From assembly GCA_023954415.1 (NCBI GenBank), contig JAMLIB010000012.1, forward strand, positions 1 to 64,000: a stretch of 64,000 bases of DNA. The letters are read 5' to 3'. Made by a program: the position numbers and the translations under genes. Source of the stretch: Trueperaceae bacterium. GTDB lineage: Bacteria > Deinococcota > Deinococci > Deinococcales > Trueperaceae. The notes under the pieces were generated by a model that made no database searches, had not been told where the DNA came from, and worked only from the letters and a program-made list of their open reading frames with translations. Positions 1-9,126 of this stretch are shown piece by piece. The number at the start of each line of letters is the position of its first letter. The stretch's first letter is position 1.

Positions 1-200
1 GCGGTCGCCTGGATGGTCACCGAGATCGCGAACACGATCCCCCAGGCCGCCAGGTTGAGCTCCGGGCTCGCCATGCGCGCCACGAACGCGGCAGCTATGA
101 CGAGCTCGGACGTCATGATGATCCAGCTCAGCGCCAGCGGCAACCACGTGCCGACGACGGTCTTCGGGGTGATGGGTGAGGCTGCCTCTGCGATGCTCAC
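1..200 (-). CDS. Partial polytopic membrane protein, possibly MATE-fold
   Basis: The gene is cut by the window edge; only the first 66 codons are visible. A GTG at 198-200 opens a frame that stays open to base 1. The product begins with about 15 polar residues (VSIAEAASPITPKTV) and then a hydrophobic stretch (WLPLALSWIIMTSELVIAAAF) followed by another near the edge. A start of the type LPLALSW followed by ARM-SPELNLAAWG resembles MATE-superfamily flippase-like proteins, but this is recall-level similarity. It lies downstream of, and on the same strand as, the sulfatase and cupin genes, 34 bp after the cupin stop, so it may be the last gene of the importer operon. No ATG is available in the frame. 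Confidence 0.5.
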   Translation of the reverse strand, partial: MSIAEAASPITPKTVVGTWLPLALSWIIMTSELVIAAAFVARMASPELNLAAWGIVFAISVTIQAT

Positions 201-234
201 GCGCGTGGAGCGTCTGCCTCGTGGGTCAGGCGGC

Positions 235-663
235 TCAGCCCTCCACTACTTCGGCCATGTCCCAGCCGTTCTCGTGGCACACCGTCGCGACGTGCGAGTC
301 CCACGTCGGCTCGACGGTGGGCCGGCCGCCGGGGAAGCAGTCGACGACGAGGTAGGCGAGCGGCACGCTAGAGGTGCAATGCACGCGGTGGAGCGTGCTC
401 GGCGGGATGCGCACCAGGTCGCCCGGCACCAGGTCGGCCACGAAGCGCGCCTCCGGCCCGATCTCGAGGCGGCCCTCGCCCTCCAGGACGTAGAAGACCT
501 GCTCCGTGTCGTCGTGTTTGTGGAGCGGCGGCGCCTCACCCGGCTCCATCACGCTGATGAAGCTCTCGCTCGTGGTCGCCTCGGCCCGGTCCATCACCAG
601 GAGGTTGGTGTGGGTCGGGAAGCGATAGCGCTTGGGGTTGGAGGTCTTGAAGACGTAGTTCAT
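235..663 (-). CDS. Single-domain cupin protein
   Basis: A 142-residue protein of the cupin_2 type. It shows the first cupin motif (PPLHKHDDTEQVFYVLEGEGRL region, residues about 45-68: H-x-H, then E, then G) and the second part (PGDLVRIPPSTLHRV, residues about 79-93) with the last metal-ligand histidine. Cupins of this size bind a metal ion and act as sugar isomerases, epimerases, dioxygenases or sensors; the exact reaction cannot be read here. It follows the sulfatase gene by 37 bp on the same strand, so it is probably cotranscribed with the importer and may act on the imported sugar. No signal peptide is seen, so it is cytoplasmic. Confidence 0.85.
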   Translation of the reverse strand: MNYVFKTSNPKRYRFPTHTNLLVMDRAEATTSESFISVMEPGEAPPLHKHDDTEQVFYVLEGEGRLEIGPEARFVADLVPGDLVRIPPSTLHRVHCTSSVPLAYLVVDCFPGGRPTVEPTWDSHVATVCHENGWDMAEVVEG

Positions 664-700
664 GGCTTGCCGTCCTTCCTGCGCCAGCTGAACGCGGGCG

Positions 701-2311
701 TCATGGAGCCGTTTCCCAACCTGCGAGGAGTGATCGCAGCTCGTCGATCACGGGTCCCACGCTGAGACCGGGGCCGAGGTCATCCGCTGGGTCGCGAGCG
801 AGGCCGCCCGCCAGGTTGCGGTGCTCCAGCGGGTCGGCGACGAGGTCGTAGAGCTCGTCCAGATCGCCCAACGGGTCGGTGACGTACTTCCACCGCGCGG
901 TGCGGACCATGCGCCGCGCTCCCTCCGCCTCGCGCCGCTCGAGGCTCGCGCGCACGGCCTCCAGGCCGTGGGTAGTGCCGACGGTCCTCCCCACCGCCTC
1001 GAGGTCCGCGAGGGTGAAGGCCGGCCCACCGGCGCCGTACTCGGAGAAGGCGGCGGCGCGTGGCGCGGCGTCGGTGAGGGTGGGCAGGGGCGCGCCCTGC
1101 ATGCCCGGCGGCACGGGCAAGCCTTGCAGCGTCAGGAGCGTCGGCACGACGTCTACGAGGTTCGCCATGGAGCCGTCGACCACGCCGGCCGGGCAGGTGC
1201 CGCGCCACGACACCACGAGCGGCACGCGCGTCAGGCAGTCGTAGAACGCGCCGCCCTTGCGCGCCATGCCGTGCTCGAGCGCGAAGTCGCCGTGGTCGGA
1301 GAGGAACACGACGATGGTGCGCTCGCGCAGGCCGGTCCGCTCGAGCGCGTCCAGGACGGTGCCGACCCCGTCATCCACGAAGCGCGTCATGGCCCGGTAC
1401 GTGAGGAGCAGCCGCTCCTGGTCGACCCTGGGCACACCGGACACGTCGAGGAGCCGGCGCAGGACGCGTGTGCGCTCCGGCGCGCCGGGCATGTCCGGCG
1501 GCTCGGCGGGCGGCAGCTCGGCCCCCTCCGCCGCGGCCGCCTCGAAGTAGGCGCGCGGCACCTCGTAGGGCGTGTGCGGGTCGGGGAACGACACCCACAG
1601 GGCGAAGGGCTCGTCAGGGGTGCCGGCGCGCCCGGCGAGGTAGCGGGCGGCCTGGCCGGCGACGAGACCCGTCGAGTAGTCATCGTGAGGGTAGTCGGTG
1701 ACGGCGTAGGACACGGCGGGCGCTTGGCGCGGCATGGCGCGCCGCACCGCGTGCGCGGCGGTCACGCCCTCCTCGGGGCGGAACCACGGCATGCCACGCG
1801 CGGGCCGCCCTAGGGGTAGGCCCTCATGGCCGATCTCGCACCATACGTCGAAGAGCGCCTGGTCCTCCGGCGCCTCGAAGCAGTGGTCCTTGCCTATCAG
1901 CGCGGTGGCGAAGCCGGCCTCGCGCCACACCTTGAACGCGTGGGCGGCCCCGGCGGGCATGGGCGTCTGGTTGTCGCGCGAGCCGTGCGTGTGCGGGTAC
2001 TGGCCGGTCCAGAGCGACACGCGCGCAGGCACGCACAGCGGATGGGGCGTGACGGCGTTCTCGTACAGCACGCCCTCGGCCGCCAGCCGTGCGAGCGCCG
2101 GCGTGGCGGTGCCCACGGGCGAGTAGAGGCGGCTCGCCGTGGCCTTCAACTGGTCGGCCATGATGACGACCACGTTCGGCGGGCGGCCGCGCTCGTCCTG
2201 TGGTCGCTCTAGCCCGCCGGACGGCTGCCCGTCCGTGGGCCGCAGAACTCCGCTCGACGGCGCCGCGCTGCGTGCGCCGGGCGACGCGTCCTCGTGGCCG
2301 GTCGTCGTCAA
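701..2311 (-). CDS. Type I sulfatase (formylglycine-dependent)
   Basis: About 536 residues of the alkaline phosphatase/sulfatase superfamily. The metal-binding start (NVVVIMADQ, about residue 46) is followed by the sulfatase signature C-V-P-A-R at residues 93-97, in which the Cys must be converted to formylglycine. A distal metal site is seen in [13 protein letters not shown]. The family hydrolyses sulfate esters; the overall look is choline-sulfatase/glycan-sulfatase-like, with the substrate unknown. No signal peptide is evident, so it should act on an imported, already shortened sulfated sugar. The start chosen is a TTG overlapping the preceding ATPase stop by 4 bp (TTGA); the SD-like GAGGG is too close, so the start is uncertain. 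The matching maturase is encoded at 13502-14740. Confidence 0.85.
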   Translation of the reverse strand: MTTTGHEDASPGARSAAPSSGVLRPTDGQPSGGLERPQDERGRPPNVVVIMADQLKATASRLYSPVGTATPALARLAAEGVLYENAVTPHPLCVPARVSLWTGQYPHTHGSRDNQTPMPAGAAHAFKVWREAGFATALIGKDHCFEAPEDQALFDVWCEIGHEGLPLGRPARGMPWFRPEEGVTAAHAVRRAMPRQAPAVSYAVTDYPHDDYSTGLVAGQAARYLAGRAGTPDEPFALWVSFPDPHTPYEVPRAYFEAAAAEGAELPPAEPPDMPGAPERTRVLRRLLDVSGVPRVDQERLLLTYRAMTRFVDDGVGTVLDALERTGLRERTIVVFLSDHGDFALEHGMARKGGAFYDCLTRVPLVVSWRGTCPAGVVDGSMANLVDVVPTLLTLQGLPVPPGMQGAPLPTLTDAAPRAAAFSEYGAGGPAFTLADLEAVGRTVGTTHGLEAVRASLERREAEGARRMVRTARWKYVTDPLGDLDELYDLVADPLEHRNLAGGLARDPADDLGPGLSVGPVIDELRSLLAGWETAP

Positions 2312-3498
2312 CCCTCGGCCCGCGAGGTGCCGAGGCTCGGGGTGCCCCGCTCCACGCCCGGCAGGTCGAGCTCCTCCGCGCGGTGGCACGCGACGAAGTG
2401 CCCGGGCCGCACCTCGCGCAGCAGCGGCGTCTCGGCCTTGCACTGCGCCGTCGCGAACGGGCAGCGCGGGTGGAAGTAGCAGCCGCTCGGGGGCTTGGCG
2501 GGGTTGGCTACCTCGCCCTCGAGCCGGATCATCTCGCTGCGCCGGCGCGGGTCGGCCTGCGGCACGGCCGCCATGAGGGCCGACGTGTACGGGTGGAGCG
2601 GCGCGTGGAACAGGGGGTCCGTAGGCGCCGTCTCGACGATCTTGCCGACGTACATGACGGCCACGCGGTGGCTGATGTGCTTGACGATGCTGAGGTCGTG
2701 CGCCACGAACAGGTACGAGAGCCCGAGCCGCTCCTGCAACTCCAGGAGGAGGTTGAGGATCTGCGCCTGCACGGAGACGTCGAGGGCGGAGACGGCTTCG
2801 TCGGCCACGACGAGCTTGGGGTTGAGCGCGAGTGCACGGGCGATCACGACGCGCTGGCGCTGCCCGCCGCTGAACGCGTGCGGGTAGCGGTGCATGTACT
2901 CGGGCCTCAAGCCCACGAGGCCGAGCAGCTCGGCCACCCGGTCCATGCGTTCCTGGCGGCCCTTCACGCCGTTGACGAGCAGGGGCTCGCCGATGATGTC
3001 GAAGAGGTTCTTGCGCGGGTTGAGCGACCCGAACGGGTCCTGGAAGATCATCTGCATGTTGCGCCACAGGGGGCGCAGCTCGCGGTCGCTCAGCTTGGCG
3101 ACGTCGATGACCTCGTCGTCGCCGATCCGGAAGAGGATCTCGCCCGACGTGGGGTTGACGGCCCGCAACACGCAGCGCGACGTGGTCGTCTTGCCGCAGC
3201 CGCTCTCACCGACGAGGCTGAGGATCTCGCCAGTGTCGACGTGGAGGTTCACGTCGTCCACGGCCTTCACGGCGCCGACGGTGCTGCCGAAGAACCCGCC
3301 CTTGATGGGGAAGTGCTTCTTGAGGTGGCGCACCTCGAGCAGGCGCTCCGGGGGGAGCGCGTGCGCGCCGGCGCGGGTCCGCTCGGCGGCGGCGGGGCGC
3401 GTCCGCTCGCCCGTTGCCGCGGGCGTTCCAGCGTCCGACGGCGAGCGCTCCGCCGCGGCCGAGTCCGGCGTCGTGTTCACGGCATCCGCCTCACTCAC
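2308..3498 (-). CDS. Family-5 importer ATPase (DppF/OppF-type)
   Basis: A 396-residue ABC ATPase with an Ala/Glu-rich N-terminal extension of about 48 residues. Walker A is GESGCGKTT, the signature is FSGGQRQRV, and Walker B is [12 protein letters not shown], with Ala where DEP is usual. The C-terminal oligopeptide-transporter extension ([12 protein letters not shown]) has the cysteines typical of Opp/Dpp ATPases, which often hold an Fe-S cluster. It pairs with the ATPase upstream, whose frame it overlaps by 8 bp, and powers import through the two permeases. In family-5 systems next to glycan enzymes the cargo is often oligosaccharide rather than peptide. Confidence 0.93.
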   Translation of the reverse strand: MSEADAVNTTPDSAAAERSPSDAGTPAATGERTRPAAAERTRAGAHALPPERLLEVRHLKKHFPIKGGFFGSTVGAVKAVDDVNLHVDTGEILSLVGESGCGKTTTSRCVLRAVNPTSGEILFRIGDDEVIDVAKLSDRELRPLWRNMQMIFQDPFGSLNPRKNLFDIIGEPLLVNGVKGRQERMDRVAELLGLVGLRPEYMHRYPHAFSGGQRQRVVIARALALNPKLVVADEAVSALDVSVQAQILNLLLELQERLGLSYLFVAHDLSIVKHISHRVAVMYVGKIVETAPTDPLFHAPLHPYTSALMAAVPQADPRRRSEMIRLEGEVANPAKPPSGCYFHPRCPFATAQCKAETPLLREVRPGHFVACHRAEELDLPGVERGTPSLGTSRAEG

Positions 3499-4549
3499 CC
3501 TCGACCTCCCGGTGATAGAGGAAACAGGCGACGGGCTGCTCGGAGTCCGTGGGCCGCAGCGCGGGCACCTTGACGTCGCACACGCCCGGCATGGCGTCCG
3601 GGCAGCGCGGGTGGAACGGACAGCCGGTCGGCTTGTGCAGCGGGTGCGGGATGGAGCCCTCGACGGTCGGCAGGGCCACGCGCGGCTCCGTATCCATGTT
3701 CGGCACGGAGCGCAGGAGCGCCTTCGTGTACGGGTGCTTGGGGGCGTGGAAGATGTCGTCGACGGGGCCGCGCTCCATGACGCGCCCCAGGTACATGACG
3801 ACGACGCGGTCGGCGACCTGCGCTATCACGCCGAGGTCGTGGGTGATGAAGATGATGGAGGAGCCGTGCTCGGCCTGCAGCTCGCGGAGGAGCGCCAGTA
3901 CCTGCGCCTGGGTGGTGACGTCGATGGCCGTCGTCGGCTCGTCCGCCACGAGCAGCTTCGGGTGGCAGGACAGGGCCATGGCGATGATGGCGCGCTGCCG
4001 CAGCCCGCCGGAGAGCTGCCAGGAGTAGGCGTCGACGCGCTGCTCGGGGCTCGGCACGCCGACCTCGCGCAACCTCTCGATGGCCATGGCGCGCGCTTCC
4101 TTCTTCGAGACGTCCTGGTGCAGCCGGATGGCCTCGACGATCTGCTCGCCGATGGTGTGCAGCGGGCTGAACGACGCCATCGGCTCCTGCGGGATGAGGG
4201 CGATCTCTCCCCCGCGGATGTTGCGCATGCGGCGCCCGTCCTTGCGGAGCTTGGTCAGGTCGATCTCCGCGCCGCCGCCGCCCGCGCGGCCTGCCGGGTC
4301 GGGGCGGTAGAGGATCTCGCCGCCAACGATGCGGCCGGGCTTGGCGACGAGCCTCAGGATCGACTTCATGGTGATGCTCTTGCCGCAGCCGCTCTCCCCC
4401 ACGATGCCGAGGACCTCGCCGGGCATGACGTCGAAGCTGACGCCGTCGACGGCGCGCACCGTGCCCTCGTCGAGCTCGAAGTACGTCTTCAGGCCGCGGA
4501 CGGAGAGGAGCGGGGACGTGGCCTCAGTGGCTGTAGGGGTCTGCGGCAT
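3491..4549 (-). CDS. Family-5 importer ATPase (DppD/OppD-type)
   Basis: A 352-residue ABC ATPase. Walker A is GESGCGKS, the signature is LSGGLRQRA, Walker B is [13 protein letters not shown], and the H-loop lies in ITHDLGV. The C-terminal Opp/Dpp extension ([17 protein letters not shown]) is present. It forms a heterodimer with the DppF-type subunit encoded immediately downstream. Its start lies 26 bp inside the end of the DppC-type permease gene and its stop 8 bp inside the next gene, so the whole block is translationally coupled. Confidence 0.93.
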   Translation of the reverse strand: MPQTPTATEATSPLLSVRGLKTYFELDEGTVRAVDGVSFDVMPGEVLGIVGESGCGKSITMKSILRLVAKPGRIVGGEILYRPDPAGRAGGGGAEIDLTKLRKDGRRMRNIRGGEIALIPQEPMASFSPLHTIGEQIVEAIRLHQDVSKKEARAMAIERLREVGVPSPEQRVDAYSWQLSGGLRQRAIIAMALSCHPKLLVADEPTTAIDVTTQAQVLALLRELQAEHGSSIIFITHDLGVIAQVADRVVVMYLGRVMERGPVDDIFHAPKHPYTKALLRSVPNMDTEPRVALPTVEGSIPHPLHKPTGCPFHPRCPDAMPGVCDVKVPALRPTDSEQPVACFLYHREVEGE

Positions 4550-5654
4550 CGCGTAAGCCGTCTCCTAGGATGTTGAGGGCGAGGACGGTGATGATCACGA
4601 ACACGCCGGGGATGAGCAGCCACGGGGCGTTGACGACCGATTGGAGGTTCTGCGCCTCCTGCAGCATGACGCCCCAGCTGATGGCGGGCGGGCGCATGCC
4701 GAGGCCGAGGAAGCTCAGGAACGTCTCGTTCAGGATCATCAGCGGCACTGCCAGGGTGACGGCGGCGATGATGTGGCTAGCGAACGACGGCACCATGTGC
4801 GAGAAGATGATGCGGCCCTGGCTGGCGCCGACGAGCCGGGCGGCCGTGACGAAGTCCTCCTCGCGCAGGCTGAGGAACCGACCGCGCACCTCGCGCGCCA
4901 GGCGCGTCCAGCCGAGCAGGGCGAGGATGACCGTGATGGCGAAGTAGACCCACGTGACGGGCCACGTCCTTGGCAACGCGGCGGAGAGCGCCAACCACAC
5001 CGGGATGGCCGGGATGGCTTGGAGCAGGTCGATGAGGCGCTGGATGAGGTTGTCGACCCAGCCGCCGAAGTAGCCGGAGATCCCGCCGAGCACGATGCCG
5101 AGGATCGTGCTGATGAGCACGGCGACGAGGCCGATGGAGAGGGAGATGCGCGTGCCGTACATGAGGCGCGACCACTGGTCGCGGCCCAGTCGGTCCGTGC
5201 CGAGGATGTTGGCCGTCACCGGTTGCTCGGCCGTGCCGAAGCCGAAGAGGTGCCTGTCCGCCGGGATTACGCCGAACAGCTTGTAGGCGTAGCCGCGCGG
5301 GAACAGGCGCAAGGGCAGGACGACGTCGGTGTCCTGCACCCACTCCATCTTCAGCGTGCGCTGGTTGCGCTGCCCCTCCACGCCGTAGACGAACGGCCTG
5401 ACGAGGTGGCCGTCGCGGATGATCCGCACGGGCTGCGGCGGGATATAGGCGAGCCGCGCGCTCGTCACGTTGGGGTCGGCCGCGCTGAAGAACTCGGGCA
5501 TGAGGGCCATCAGCGTGATGAGCACGACGATCCAGAGGCACACGACGCCGAGCTTGTGCTTCGTGAAGCGCAGCCACGTGAGCTTCCAGGCCGGGGTGAC
5601 GTAGACCGAGGGCTCCTTGGCCCGGTCGGCGACGGGCAGCGCGACGTCGCTCAT
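4524..5654 (-). CDS. Family-5 importer permease (DppC/OppC-type)
   Basis: About 376 residues starting MSDVALP; the ATG overlaps the stop of the preceding permease as ATGA. The N-terminal cytoplasmic tail and first helix (KLGVVCLWIVVLITLMALM) are typical of OppC. A periplasmic insert of about 100 residues follows, then the binding-protein-dependent transport domain with five more helices. The EAA-like loop is seen as AARLVGASQGRIIFSHMVP, the contact site for the ATPases. A longer open frame upstream (to 6167) is only the shadow of the other permease. Confidence 0.92.
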   Translation of the reverse strand: MSDVALPVADRAKEPSVYVTPAWKLTWLRFTKHKLGVVCLWIVVLITLMALMPEFFSAADPNVTSARLAYIPPQPVRIIRDGHLVRPFVYGVEGQRNQRTLKMEWVQDTDVVLPLRLFPRGYAYKLFGVIPADRHLFGFGTAEQPVTANILGTDRLGRDQWSRLMYGTRISLSIGLVAVLISTILGIVLGGISGYFGGWVDNLIQRLIDLLQAIPAIPVWLALSAALPRTWPVTWVYFAITVILALLGWTRLAREVRGRFLSLREEDFVTAARLVGASQGRIIFSHMVPSFASHIIAAVTLAVPLMILNETFLSFLGLGMRPPAISWGVMLQEAQNLQSVVNAPWLLIPGVFVIITVLALNILGDGLRDAADPYSH

Positions 5655-6640
5655 GCGCTCTCCAGCTTGATGCGCGGGTCGAGGACCACGAGGAGGATGT
5701 CTGAGACGAGCGCGCCGAGGACGGCGAGCATGCAGAAGATGAGGATGATGGTGCCGGCGAGGTACATGTCCTGGCCGACGAGCGCGCGCAGGAGCAGCGG
5801 GCCGATGGTCGGCAGGCTCATCACGACGGAGACCACGAGGCCGCCCGACAGGAGCTGCGGGAAGTACCAGCCGAGGGTGCTGACGACCGGCGCGATCGCG
5901 ACGCGCGTGGGGTACTTGATGACGAGGCGCCACTCGGGCAGGCCCTTGGCGCGCGCCATCTCCGTGTACGGCTTGCTGAGCTCGTCGAGCAGGTTGGCGC
6001 GCACGACGCGGGCGATCTGGGCCGTGCCCGCCACGCCGAGGACGATCATCGGCAACCAGATGTGGCTGAGCAGGTCGCCGACGCGCGCCCACGACCAGGC
6101 GGCGTCGAGGTACTGGGGTGAGAAGAGGCCGGTGACCGTGACCCCGAACTTGTCGAACGCCACCCACATCAACACGAGGGCGAGCATGAAGTTGGGCGTG
6201 GCCAACCCGATGTAGTTGAGGATCGTGAACACGTAGTCGAGCAGAGAATACTGGCGTGTCGCAGAGAAGATACCTATGGGGATGGCCACTGCCCAGGTGA
6301 ACAGGAGCGAGAACGTGGTGAGGATGAGGGTGAGCACCAGGCGCTCACCGATGAGCTCGCTGTTCGGCCTCCGCCATTCGAGGGAGACACCGAGGTCGCC
6401 GCGCAGCAGGTTGCCCACCCACCTGCCGTACTGGACGTATATGGGTTGATCGAGGCCGTAGCGCGTGCGGAGCGCCTCTATCTCGGCCTGGTCGATGGAC
6501 GTGCCGCCGGCCGCCAGCTCGGCGACGTAGCTCGTGAGGAAATCGCCGGGCGGGGCCTGGATGAGCGCGAAAGAGACGATCGAGAAGATCAGGAGCAGGA
6601 ACGGGAGCAGCAGTAGTCGCTTGATGATGAACCAATGCAA
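5651..6640 (-). CDS. Family-5 importer permease (DppB/OppB-type)
   Basis: An integral inner-membrane permease with six predicted helices. The first helix (RLLLLPFLLLIFSIVSFALIQAPPGDF) and the EAA loop (MARAKGLPEWRLVIKYPTR) are OppB-like. I chose a TTG start (TTG CAT TGG TTC) because AGGAG at 6649-6653 lies 8 nt upstream and the protein then begins right before the first helix, as usual in the family; this gives 329 residues. An ATG at 6748 in the same frame would add 36 non-conserved residues. The first gene of the permease-ATPase block, it is separated from the binding-protein gene by the hairpin region at 6774-6825. Confidence 0.9.
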   Translation of the reverse strand: MHWFIIKRLLLLPFLLLIFSIVSFALIQAPPGDFLTSYVAELAAGGTSIDQAEIEALRTRYGLDQPIYVQYGRWVGNLLRGDLGVSLEWRRPNSELIGERLVLTLILTTFSLLFTWAVAIPIGIFSATRQYSLLDYVFTILNYIGLATPNFMLALVLMWVAFDKFGVTVTGLFSPQYLDAAWSWARVGDLLSHIWLPMIVLGVAGTAQIARVVRANLLDELSKPYTEMARAKGLPEWRLVIKYPTRVAIAPVVSTLGWYFPQLLSGGLVVSVVMSLPTIGPLLLRALVGQDMYLAGTIILIFCMLAVLGALVSDILLVVLDPRIKLESA

Positions 6641-6773
6641 GAGACGCTCTCCTAAGCGGTTCGTGCTCGTTACTTCGGCAGTGCCTCGCTCGGCGTGGCT
6701 CTGGTCGACGGAGCCTTCGTCGTAGCACCCCCGGTCGGTCCTGTTCACTGACCATCATGCCCCAAAGGCGGGC

Positions 6774-6825
6774 GGGGTGCCCAACGCCGGGCCGGTTGGG
6801 CACCCCTCGTAAGGGGCGCCCAACC
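6774..6825 (-). terminator. Three-arm intercistronic hairpin after the binding-protein gene
   Basis: Three copies of a 12-13 nt arm lie 12 nt after the binding-protein stop: 6813-6825, 6794-6806 and 6774-6785. In the minus-strand RNA the middle arm can pair with the first (13 bp with one G-U) or with the last (12 bp perfect), so two exclusive hairpins are possible. Only a short TTT follows, so it may act as a partial terminator or a 3' stabiliser that lets binding-protein mRNA exceed permease mRNA. Confidence 0.65.
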
Positions 6826-6837
6826 GGGGTGAGCGGG

Positions 6838-8781
6838 TCAGTTCGTCTTGTAGAAGAACTGCTCGGGGCGGGAGTCGCCCGGAGTGCGGAGCGGCCAGTC
6901 GTTCGCGACGACGGCCGGGACGTTCATGAGGTCGTCGTTGACGACGACGACGCCCTGGACCATCGGCGTGAGGCCGACGAGGCCGAAGCCGTACAGCTCG
7001 TCGACGGCGTGGCGGAAGAGCTCCTTCGCCAGCTCGATCTGCTGCTCGACACCGACGGTCTTGGCCTCTTCGATGATGTCGACGATGCGGGCGATGCCCG
7101 GAGCGGGCTCCCTGCCGGCGGTGCCGCCGGACTCGTACCAGCGGCGCGACTCGACGGCGAAGATGGTCGCCGGGTTGCTACGCGGGTCGATCTTGGGGTT
7201 GCCCGTGAAGGGGAACGCCGTGGTGTCCTCGTTCCAGATCTCGACCTGGAGCTCGTTGGCGTCGCGCATGGTGAAGTGGGCGTTGCGCTCGCGCACCTGC
7301 ACGTCGGTCGGAACGCCTACCGCGGCCCAGTCGGCGGCCACGAGCTGCGCCACGTCCGGCCACGGGCCGAACGCCGGCACGACGGAGAGCTCCACGCGCA
7401 GCGGCTTGCCGCTCGGCATGAGGCGGTTGCCGTTGGCGTCCTTCGTGAGGCCGATGGCATCTAGCATCTGGTTGGCGAGGTCAGGGTTGTACTCCGTGTA
7501 CTTCTGGGCGTACTCGTCGCCCGGGTAGTACGGATGCCACGGCGCCGGGACGTTCTGACGGATGTCGCCGAGGCCGAGGAACGCGGATTCGCGGATCTCG
7601 TCGCGGTTGGTGGCGTACGAGAGGGCCACGCGGAAGTCGTGGTTGGCGAGGATGCTTCCGAGTTCCGGATCGATCTCGTACTCCTGGTTGAACCAGACGG
7701 CGGCGTCTGCGCCACCGAAGCTCGGCCACAGCATGACGCGGTAGTTGGAGCGGTCGGAGTTCTCGACCAGCACGGGGTAGTTGGGCATCTGGATGTGGCG
7801 GGCCTGGAAGTCGAGCTCGCCCGCGACGGCCGCGAAGTTCAGGGCCTGCACGTCGGCGAAGTAGCGGAACTGCACTTCGTCGATGTACGGGAGCTGGTTA
7901 CCGGCCGGGTCGACGCCGATGTAGTACGGGTTGCGGCGCAGCGTGAAGACCTGATCGGAGACCGTCGAGTTGTAGGGCACCCAGGCGGCCATGGTCGGAC
8001 GCTCGGGGTTCTCGGTCGGCATGGCCTTCGTCATGAACAGGTCGGTCCAGGTCGAGAGGCCGGCGGCCTTGACCTTGGCATCGAGCTCTTCGGCGGTCTG
8101 GAAGTCGGGGTGGAACTGCTGCAGGTAGTGGCCTGGGAGGAACGCGGCCAGGGTCCTGTCGCCGCCGTCGCGGAACGTGAGCTCCGTGAGGAACAGCGTG
8201 TTCGGGAAGTCGAACGTGATGCGGACCGTGTAGTCGTCGACGGCCTCGAGCTTGGCGGCCGTGCCGTCGCGGTTGGCGAACCAGGCGGGCACGCTCGGGG
8301 TCAGGTCCTTGTTGAGGATGACGCGCGTGTACCAGAACGTGAGGGCGCTGGCGTTGAACGGCGCGCCGTCCGACCAGTGGGCGCCGTCGCGCAGGTGGAG
8401 GGTCCAGCTATGGAAGTCGTCCGAGGCTTCCCACGACTCGACGATGTGCGGGACGATCTCGGAGCCGTCGGTGCTGAAGCGGACGAGGCTGTCGTAGACG
8501 ACGCGCACATAGTTGTTGGAGTCGGCCGGGCCGGTGAAGGCGCGGCGCAGGACCCCGCCGTACGTGCCGATCTCGTCGACGACGTTGACGACGAGCGGGT
8601 TCTTGGGCAGGCGCTCTTCGACGGGCGGGAGCTGCCCTGCGGCCACGAGTTCCGCCAAGGCGGGGGCCTCGTGGTACGTCTGGGCCGACGCGATCCCCCA
8701 GATGAGGGCGGCCAGGACGAGAAGCAGCGGCCGCCTCCACCCCGCGCGCCTCCGAGTGCTCGACGTGAAGCTGTTGGTCAT
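6838..8781 (-). CDS. Family-5 extracellular solute-binding protein
   Basis: A 647-residue SBP_bac_5 protein. The N-terminus has Arg residues, a hydrophobic core (LLLVLAALIWGIASA) and a likely cleavage after ASA, so it is exported. The body shows the family pattern (VYDSLVRFSTDGSEIVPHIVESWEAS, then WTLHLRDGAHWSDGAPFNASALTFWY). It is longer than typical peptide-binding proteins (about 530), as in family-5 proteins that bind oligosaccharides. AGGAG lies 6 nt before the ATG. It heads the operon behind the LacI-type operator at 8924-8939 and delivers substrate to the permeases at 4524-6640. Confidence 0.93.
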   Translation of the reverse strand: MTNSFTSSTRRRAGWRRPLLLVLAALIWGIASAQTYHEAPALAELVAAGQLPPVEERLPKNPLVVNVVDEIGTYGGVLRRAFTGPADSNNYVRVVYDSLVRFSTDGSEIVPHIVESWEASDDFHSWTLHLRDGAHWSDGAPFNASALTFWYTRVILNKDLTPSVPAWFANRDGTAAKLEAVDDYTVRITFDFPNTLFLTELTFRDGGDRTLAAFLPGHYLQQFHPDFQTAEELDAKVKAAGLSTWTDLFMTKAMPTENPERPTMAAWVPYNSTVSDQVFTLRRNPYYIGVDPAGNQLPYIDEVQFRYFADVQALNFAAVAGELDFQARHIQMPNYPVLVENSDRSNYRVMLWPSFGGADAAVWFNQEYEIDPELGSILANHDFRVALSYATNRDEIRESAFLGLGDIRQNVPAPWHPYYPGDEYAQKYTEYNPDLANQMLDAIGLTKDANGNRLMPSGKPLRVELSVVPAFGPWPDVAQLVAADWAAVGVPTDVQVRERNAHFTMRDANELQVEIWNEDTTAFPFTGNPKIDPRSNPATIFAVESRRWYESGGTAGREPAPGIARIVDIIEEAKTVGVEQQIELAKELFRHAVDELYGFGLVGLTPMVQGVVVVNDDLMNVPAVVANDWPLRTPGDSRPEQFFYKTN

Positions 8782-8823
8782 TTGAACTCCTTCCGGTCTC
8801 TAGCTGCGCGCCATCCGAAGCGC

Positions 8824-8860
8824 TCCCTCCGTTTGCGGAGGGACACCCTCGTTCCGAGGG
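8824..8860 (-). promoter_or_regulatory. Tandem stem-loops in the leader of the importer operon
   Basis: Two adjacent perfect hairpins lie between the LacI-type operator and the binding-protein start: 8824-8843 (8-bp stem, 4-nt loop) and 8846-8860 (6-bp stem, 3-nt loop). They would sit in the 5' UTR of the minus-strand transcript. They may protect the mRNA or attenuate transcription; no known riboswitch class was recognised. The whole gene-free stretch 8782-9126 contains the SD, these hairpins and the operator, and otherwise nothing I can name. Confidence 0.5.
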
Positions 8861-8923
8861 GTTCTGCACAGGAGATCGCCCTCTTTGGCCCGGCGCCGTG
8901 CCATTTCGTCACCTTCGCCGGTT

Positions 8924-8939
8924 GCGTTAGCGATAACGC
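8924..8939. promoter_or_regulatory. LacI-family operator upstream of the importer operon
   Basis: GCGTTAGCGATAACGC is a near-palindrome with the central CG typical of LacI/GalR-family operators. The segment TTGCGTTAGCGRTAAC occurs again at 18238-18253 in front of the uronate cluster that encodes a LacI-family protein. I infer that the regulator at 20056-21093 binds both. Confidence 0.7.
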
Positions 8940-9126
8940 GAATTGCTAGTGGTAGGAGGCTAGCACGCGTCGGGGGGGTGGTCAAGGCTTGAGGCGGACC
9001 TCTCGGCGCCGCGGAGCGAAGCCGCGTGAACACGTTGCGGCTCGGCGCAACTTGTCCTCGGCGCGATCCTCCTCGGCGGTGCCTGCGGCCCGGCCGGACA
9101 CACCGCGACCCGAGCGGGTTCGCGGC

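Noticed and set aside
4641-6215. Plus-strand frame of 524 codons over the permease genes
   Set aside because: Rich in Asp/Glu/Arg/His as typical of antisense of membrane proteins, and contradicted by clear permease homology on the minus strand.
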